Origin: Anaerolineales bacterium UBA4823
GTDB lineage: Bacteria > Chloroflexota > Anaerolineae > Anaerolineales > UBA4823
Assembly (NCBI GenBank): GCA_002402275.1
Contig: DHFN01000254.1
Span: forward strand, 1-19,036
Direction of reading: 5' to 3'
DNA length: 19,036 nucleotides
A model generated the notes under the pieces. It had not been told where the DNA came from. It made no database searches and saw nothing but the letters and a program-made list of their open reading frames with translations. Below are positions 15,384-19,036 of the stretch, piece by piece (position 1 is the first letter of the stretch; every line of letters starts with the position of its first letter). Position numbers and translations under genes: made by a program.

Positions 15384-15450
15384 CAACCGTGCCCCAACCG
15401 TGCCCCTGCCGTGCCCCAACCGTGCCCCTGCCGTGTCCCAACCGTGCCCC
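15376..15450. repeat. About seven 11-bp tandem units CCGTGCCCC(AA/TG)
   Basis: Units start at 15376, 15387, 15398, 15409, 15420, 15431 and 15442. They read CCGTGCCCCAA or CCGTGCCCCTG, with one C-to-T change in the sixth (CCGTGTCCC), and the last stops after nine bases. They are the reverse-complement arm of the 20-bp units, amplified at a different period. The array ends 2 bases before the stop codon of rsfS. Confidence 0.92.
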
Positions 15451-15452
15451 AG

Positions 15453-15797
15453 CTACTGTAAATGGAGTAGCACTTTTCCAGAATTCCACAACTCTTCGAG
15501 CTTATAATAGTTACGTCGTTCTGGCGAAAAAACATGCAGGATAACGTCCCCAAAATCCACCAGAATCCAGCCATCAATTCCTTCTCCCTCGGTACGACCT
15601 TTGAAATGATACTGATTCCGCACCGATTCCACTGCTGCATCGGCTAAGGCTTGTAACATTCGATCACTTGTACCACTGCAGAGGATAAAGTAATCCGCAA
15701 AAGGAATGACTTCATGTAAATCTAAGAGTAAAATATCTTCCCCTTTTTTGCTTTCCAATGTATCAACGATATTTCGGGCAAGTTCCAATGTATCCAG
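15453..15797 (-). CDS. rsfS: Ribosome silencing factor RsfS (Iojap family)
   Basis: RsfS binds ribosomal protein uL14 on the large subunit and blocks subunit joining when nutrients are scarce. The protein has about 111-114 residues, normal for the family. It shows the expected order: L-E-L-A-R-N-I-V-D-T-L-E-S-K-K-G-E-D-I, D-Y-F-I-L-C-S-G-T-S-D-R near residue 35, G-W-I-L-V-D-F-G-D-V-I-L-H-V-F near 75 and the closing R-N-Y-Y-K-L-E-E-L-W. No ATG start is available: the frame is open only back to a TGA at 15803. Candidates are CTG at 15797, giving M-D-T-L-E-L-A-R as in many homologues, and TTG at 15788. The ribosome site GAGGTGA (15807-15801) is closer to the CTG, so I chose it. The gene follows the cyclic phosphodiesterase gene by 8 bases. 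Its stop lies against the repeat array. Confidence 0.92.
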   Translation of the reverse strand: MDTLELARNIVDTLESKKGEDILLLDLHEVIPFADYFILCSGTSDRMLQALADAAVESVRNQYHFKGRTEGEGIDGWILVDFGDVILHVFSPERRNYYKLEELWNSGKVLLHLQ

Positions 15798-15805
15798 ATA
15801 TCACC

Positions 15806-16402
15806 TCATTGATTAGGATTAGTTTTAAAATTTGCATTGCACAGAATAGTGTAAATCGATCCCTTCGGATTTAGCTCACTTTTGAATAATTTGAGGGAAT
15901 CAACTTGAACGACATCAATCAATCCAATGGGGTTCTGTTGGAGTGCCGTCGCGATTTGGTCTAGGTCCTTCAACGAAACATTCCGATTAACCCTCCCAAG
16001 AGTGAGGTGGGGAGTGAAGGGGCGTTCTTCAGCGTTGTACCCTAAATGGACCGTTTGGGATTCAATAGCACGTTGGAGTATCAGCAAATCCTGGGGGGCT
16101 GTTATATTTACCCAAAGGACGCGGGCGCGTTTTGGGTTGGGAAAGGCTCCCAATTCTCCTATGTTCATCGTAAAGGGTTTGAATTGCATTGCTTCTGTCA
16201 GAAGGATATTTTCTAACAGGTGCAGATTTGCTACTGAGACATCCCCTAGAAATTTTAGAGTGAGATGGATGTTCTCAGTTTTCACCCAACGGACAAGATT
16301 AGGGGTTAGATTCATTTGAAGGGTATGAATGATCCCTCCTATTTTGGCTTGTGTTTCAAGAGGAATTTCAATGGCAATAAAAGCACGAATAACTTGATTC
16401 AT
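15806..16402 (-). CDS. thpR: RNA 2',3'-cyclic phosphodiesterase (2H family, LigT/ThpR type)
   Basis: A 198-residue enzyme that opens 2',3'-cyclic phosphate ends of RNA to 2'-phosphates; the family was first named 2'-5' RNA ligase. Both catalytic 2H motifs are present at the usual spacing: H46-L-T-L49 and H132-L-T-L135, with R-A-F-I-A-I-E-I-P at the N-terminus, which is typical of the family start. I therefore use ATG 16402 rather than an upstream in-frame start at 16450, which would overlap the preceding response-regulator gene. No strong ribosome site is visible. The gene follows the response regulator by 8 bases and precedes rsfS by 8 bases, so the three form an operon. The response regulator is an unusual partner and no functional link is known. 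Confidence 0.93.
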   Translation of the reverse strand: MNQVIRAFIAIEIPLETQAKIGGIIHTLQMNLTPNLVRWVKTENIHLTLKFLGDVSVANLHLLENILLTEAMQFKPFTMNIGELGAFPNPKRARVLWVNITAPQDLLILQRAIESQTVHLGYNAEERPFTPHLTLGRVNRNVSLKDLDQIATALQQNPIGLIDVVQVDSLKLFKSELNPKGSIYTILCNANFKTNPNQ

Positions 16403-16410
16403 GGGATTCT

Positions 16411-16782
16411 TTATTTCATTAGCGAGTCTATGGTTTCCTTGAGTTCCCAAAATGCAACCGGCTTGGTTAAATAGGCGGAGGCACCGCTAATATAACCGTT
16501 TTGAATATCTAATGGCTGGCTATTACCGGTGATGATAATCACTGGTGAATCTTCAAATTGAGGGATTTGGCGAATTTTGCGCAATAATTCTAAGCCGGAA
16601 AAATCAGGTAGAATGATATCCAATAGGATGAGATCTGGCTTATGGTTGGTAAGTAAAGTGAGGGCTTGTTGAGCAGTATAGGCATGCAGAGAACTATAGT
16701 CACTCAAGCGCATCATTTCCGCCAGCATTTCAGCGGTATCCGTTTCGTCTTCGATGATAAGAACAGTTTTAGAAAATGTCAT
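16411..16782 (-). CDS. Single-domain response regulator (CheY-like receiver)
   Basis: A 123-residue receiver domain with no output domain. The acidic pocket E11-D12, phosphorylation site D55 (L-L-D-I-I-L-P-D), switch threonine T85 (I-I-I-T-G-N) and lysine K107 (T-K-P) are all present, so it should be phosphorylated normally. The start at ATG 16782 gives the usual M-x-x-x-K-T-V-L-I-I-E-D-E; a TTG at 16806 would add 8 residues without support. The long helix 3-to-4 spacing and the T-K-P motif are like stand-alone receivers that act by protein contact. Its histidine kinase is not in the window. A consensus promoter lies about 60 bases upstream, and the phosphodiesterase and rsfS genes follow. 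Confidence 0.93.
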   Translation of the reverse strand: MTFSKTVLIIEDETDTAEMLAEMMRLSDYSSLHAYTAQQALTLLTNHKPDLILLDIILPDFSGLELLRKIRQIPQFEDSPVIIITGNSQPLDIQNGYISGASAYLTKPVAFWELKETIDSLMK

Positions 16783-16835
16783 AATGCAGTTAATTGATTC
16801 GTCCAACCAGACATAAATATTTATTGTTAAAATTC

Positions 16836-17030
16836 TTAGAAATTATAACCTGAATTTCGGGTTTGTAAAAAAGCTGTCTTTTTATAAACCCTGGAGGCAA
16901 TCTGTACCCTACCCTTATATAATTCAACTTGCTCGGGGTGACAATCTTTCTGGAGGATAATCACATTTAAAAGCCAATCAACATCGCTTGCTCCCATTTC
17001 ATCATACAAGGGGTTTATGCCATGGAGCAA
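16836..17030 (-). CDS. Doubtful 64-residue ORF between the MocA-like and response-regulator genes
   Basis: This frame reads like protein rather than noise (D-E-M-G-A-S-D-V-D-W-L-L-N-V-I-I, then C-H-P-E-Q-V-E-L-Y-K-G-R-V, then A-S-R-V-Y-K-K-T-A) and is the only candidate gene in the 290-base gap 16783-17072. Its first possible start is TTG 17030, with no clear ribosome site; an internal ATG lies at about 16997. It could be a small gene co-transcribed with the MocA-like gene 42 bases upstream, or the remnant of a longer one. I recognise no family. Confidence 0.35.
   Translation of the reverse strand: MLHGINPLYDEMGASDVDWLLNVIILQKDCHPEQVELYKGRVQIASRVYKKTAFLQTRNSGYNF
16842..16869 (-). promoter_or_regulatory. 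Sigma-70-type promoter of the response regulator-thpR-rsfS operon
   Basis: On the minus strand TTTACA (16869-16864, 5 of 6 consensus bases) is followed after 16 bases by a perfect TATAAT (16847-16842). It would start transcription near 16835, about 50 bases before the response-regulator ATG. It overlaps the end of the doubtful 64-residue ORF. Confidence 0.6.
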
Positions 17031-17072
17031 AAGATAGGGAATTGCGAGTCAACCCTAAAATAGGAAAGATTT

Positions 17073-17702
17073 TTATATTTTTGGGCGATAATGTTGGTAG
17101 TCTTCAGGTGTATCAAGATCTTCCAGAATTGTGGGTGTATCAACCAGCACATAGTTTATTTGGTCGGTATATTGCTTAAAAAAGTCCCGGAGAGTCAATG
17201 GAGGCTGGAGATCTTTAAGGGCTGGAAACAGTGCGCGATCCACTAACCAGGGATGACCACGATGCATCTGATAACTGGGCATGAGGATTGGGTGAGGGTT
17301 ATTTTGATAAGTCATTAAGATATTTTGGACAGTTTCAGGGATAATTTGGGGTTGATCTCCCAAAGCGACAAGGATTGCCTGACAATCAGGGGAGAGACAA
17401 TCCATACCGTATTGGAGGGATTCGAGCATTTCGTCTTCCAAATAACGCGGGTTGAAACAAACTTGGAGGTTGAGATTGGGATTGAAATGATGAGTTAGCT
17501 CCACGATTTGATCATTTGTCCCACCACTGACAACAATCACCTTATTTAATCCAAAAGAAGCACCCCCCTCGATGATCACGGATAAAATCTGTCCGAGGAC
17601 AGTCGTTGTACCCCACGGCAGAAGGATCTTTGGCTGACCCATGCGGCGGGATTGACCAGCAGCTAACACGATTGCTTCTACTTTGCGCAGTTCATTCGTC
17701 AT
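17073..17702 (-). CDS. MocA/MobA-like nucleotidyltransferase (molybdenum cofactor cytidylyltransferase type)
   Basis: A 209-residue protein of the MobA-like NTP-transferase family, whose MocA members attach CMP to molybdopterin to form the cytosine dinucleotide cofactor of xanthine dehydrogenase and related hydroxylases. The nucleotide-binding start V-L-A-A-G-Q-S-R-R-M-G-Q-P-K is complete, followed by A-L-G-D-Q-P near residue 106 and the C-terminal D-L-D-T-P-E-D-Y. ATG 17702 is preferred over a further upstream start because it lies in an 11-base overlap with the previous gene (ATGACGAATGA) and places the motif near the N-terminus, as in the family. It is the second MocA-type domain in a row, since the upstream gene ends in another. 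Changed residues near the specificity loop (P-K-I-L-L-P-W) could mean a different nucleotide, but this cannot be judged by eye. Confidence 0.88.
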   Translation of the reverse strand: MTNELRKVEAIVLAAGQSRRMGQPKILLPWGTTTVLGQILSVIIEGGASFGLNKVIVVSGGTNDQIVELTHHFNPNLNLQVCFNPRYLEDEMLESLQYGMDCLSPDCQAILVALGDQPQIIPETVQNILMTYQNNPHPILMPSYQMHRGHPWLVDRALFPALKDLQPPLTLRDFFKQYTDQINYVLVDTPTILEDLDTPEDYQHYRPKI

Positions 17703-19036
17703 AATGCTCCAACAAGTTTTGGTAAGCTTCGGGGGTATCAATATCAATCAACAATCGGTTGTCGTGCCAAAGTACCCATTGGGGAGGATAACGTCCGAAT
17801 AGTGCTCTGCCGCCGATGTCTCCTTGTAATTTGAATAAATCTGCAAAAGTGCGTTGATCAAAGAGGACTGGGTTACTCCGCTGTCCGTCTACCATAGGAC
17901 CAATAATGCTTGCCAAGGTATGACTATGCTGTTCAACCAGAAAACGCAGCACCGATTGAGAAATGAAAGGTTGATCAACCAGGATGAAAATAGCAGCACC
18001 CATATTGGGAGGCAGTACTTGTAAACCGGCTTGGATCGAAGTGCTTTGACCAGCGCGCCAGTTGGGGTTATAGAAAATCTCTACTGGTAAATCAGCTACT
18101 GCTTCTTGAATCGCTTGGGATTCAGCTCCGCAAACGACTACTACAGGATTTAATTCAGCTTCTAAGGAAACCCGAGCTGCTTGGTGAACCAGGGTTTCGC
18201 CGCGCCAGCGAAGTAATTGTTTGGGTTTTCCAAAGCGCTGGGAAGCACCAGCTGCTAACACGATTGCTGCTACTGGTTGGTGCACTGCGATCACTTGGTA
18301 GGGCATTAATTGATTAGCCCTATCTAACGAATTTGGGTTAGCCGCTATGACAATAGATTGGAAATGGGGTTCAAGAAGTTGACTGATAAGAGCTGAATCA
18401 GCTTGAGCTTCGGAGGTTTCTGCATGAGTGAGTAAACAAATCCGGTGGCTGCTTAAGGGAATTCCTTTTAATCCCCCTTGTGGATGACCTAAAACCTTTG
18501 CCAGCCCCTCTGGGGTCACTGGTTCGCCCAATTTCAACCCGCTCAATTGGGCAAATATTTGAGGGCGATGAACCCATAGTGGGTCCAGGGTTTGGTGTAG
18601 TCCATTTAGCCCCGCCACAACTATCACAGAATCTACAAAGGGGGGGATTACCGGCTCATGTTCTGCCGGTGCTTTAATGGGTAATTGCCGGGATCCATCG
18701 GCTTCGACCAGTAGAGGAATATGCCTATACCTAGCAAATCGTGATAGCTGCTCAAGTTGACCTGGTGATAACCCTTGCCAACGTTCAGTCAGCTCATCCA
18801 ACAAGCCGCTGATGCAAATGATCCCGTCTGGTAGATTGGACAGACCAGGAAGCTGATCTTTCACATCCAGAATGAGGTGATGGGCAGCATATTGAACTTG
18901 GTCTCGTCCGAGATGGGTGGTTGTGGTGATCAGAACCGCTGGGGATTGCTCCTGTAGTTCATTAGCAAGCTGGAACATCGCCTGGGTTTTTCCGCCCGCC
19001 CCTACCAGAGCTAATTGAGTGTCCGGTGGTAATCGC
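17692..19036 (-). CDS. YqeC-MocA fusion, partial: 5' end beyond the right edge
   Basis: 447 codons are visible and the frame stays open to the edge, so the true start lies outside; the ATG at 18978 is internal. The N-terminal half is YqeC-like (accessory protein of selenium-dependent molybdenum hydroxylases): a P-loop V-G-A-G-G-K-T at 19005-18985, I-T-T-T-T-H-L about 30 residues on and V-E-A-D-G-S-R-Q-L-P-I-K-A-P near residue 117 of the visible part. The C-terminal half (from about nucleotide 18280 down) is a MocA-like nucleotidyltransferase with V-L-A-A-G-A-S-Q-R-F-G-K-P-K and V-D-Q-P, ending in D-I-D-T-P-E-A-Y. Fusion of the two suggests joint action in maturing a molybdenum hydroxylase cofactor. 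The separate second MocA gene overlaps its end by 11 bases. An XdhC-like or hydroxylase gene is expected upstream of the window edge. Confidence 0.88.
   Translation of the reverse strand, partial: RLPPDTQLALVGAGGKTQAMFQLANELQEQSPAVLITTTTHLGRDQVQYAAHHLILDVKDQLPGLSNLPDGIICISGLLDELTERWQGLSPGQLEQLSRFARYRHIPLLVEADGSRQLPIKAPAEHEPVIPPFVDSVIVVAGLNGLHQTLDPLWVHRPQIFAQLSGLKLGEPVTPEGLAKVLGHPQGGLKGIPLSSHRICLLTHAETSEAQADSALISQLLEPHFQSIVIAANPNSLDRANQLMPYQVIAVHQPVAAIVLAAGASQRFGKPKQLLRWRGETLVHQAARVSLEAELNPVVVVCGAESQAIQEAVADLPVEIFYNPNWRAGQSTSIQAGLQVLPPNMGAAIFILVDQPFISQSVLRFLVEQHSHTLASIIGPMVDGQRSNPVLFDQRTFADLFKLQGDIGGRALFGRYPPQWVLWHDNRLLIDIDTPEAYQNLLEHYDE

Noticed and set aside
15301..15450. CRISPR-like array
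   Set aside because: Units of 20 and 11 bp follow each other directly with no unique spacers, and no cas genes are present; it is a tandem/palindromic repeat.
15269..15640. Open frames on both strands running through the repeat array
   Set aside because: They arise from low-complexity repeat translation (repeating G-T-x-G-A/R-x-G-H or P-C-P patterns) and overlap rsfS or the methyltransferase gene in other frames.

Overview
The window looks like part of a chromosome of an anaerobic, moderately AT-rich bacterium, most likely Chloroflexota of the class Anaerolineae. This is inferred from a substrate-binding lipoprotein with a Pro/Thr/Ala-rich linker after its lipobox cysteine, pyrrolysine-free MttB-family methyltransferases, Gram-positive-like GGAGG ribosome sites, GC-rich palindromic intergenic repeats, and YqeC/MocA genes. 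No rRNA, tRNA, IS element or CRISPR array was seen.

Region 1 (about 100-1460, minus strand) holds a GntR/FCD-type regulator followed by a cobalamin-binding corrinoid protein of the MtbC/MttC type. Region 2 (about 1747-15316, plus strand) is one long, closely spaced gene series that starts divergently from the regulator. In order it encodes an oligopeptide-type (SBP_bac_5) binding lipoprotein, a first MttB-like methyltransferase, two permeases (the first with an unusual inserted domain), a fused double ATPase, a Cys/Met-metabolism PLP lyase, a threonine-dehydratase-like PLP enzyme, a 437-residue protein I do not recognise, an Asp/Glu-racemase-family protein and a second MttB-like methyltransferase. 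The 290-bp divergent spacer carries two back-to-back promoters with overlapping -35 boxes and a repeated palindrome that is a good operator candidate.

Taken together, regions 1 and 2 suggest an inducible system that imports a methylated, amino-acid-like compound (for example a quaternary amine or betaine), moves its methyl group to the corrinoid protein through one or both MttB paralogues, and breaks down the remaining skeleton with the PLP enzymes, the racemase-like protein and the unknown protein. The substrate is not readable from the sequence. The corrinoid-reactivating ferredoxin-type protein (RamA-like) and a corrinoid:tetrahydrofolate methyltransferase (MtgA/MtvA-like) are not in the window.

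Region 3 (about 15301-15450) is a compact repeat array between convergent genes: four 20-bp units carrying TACGGGCACGG run into a perfect 20-bp palindrome and then about seven 11-bp units of the opposite arm. Its first unit encodes the last codons of the second methyltransferase.

Region 4 (about 15453-19036, minus strand) is ordinary housekeeping: a YqeC-MocA fusion running off the right edge, a second MocA-like nucleotidyltransferase, a possible 64-residue ORF, a promoter, a single-domain response regulator, an RNA 2',3'-cyclic phosphodiesterase and the ribosome silencing factor RsfS.
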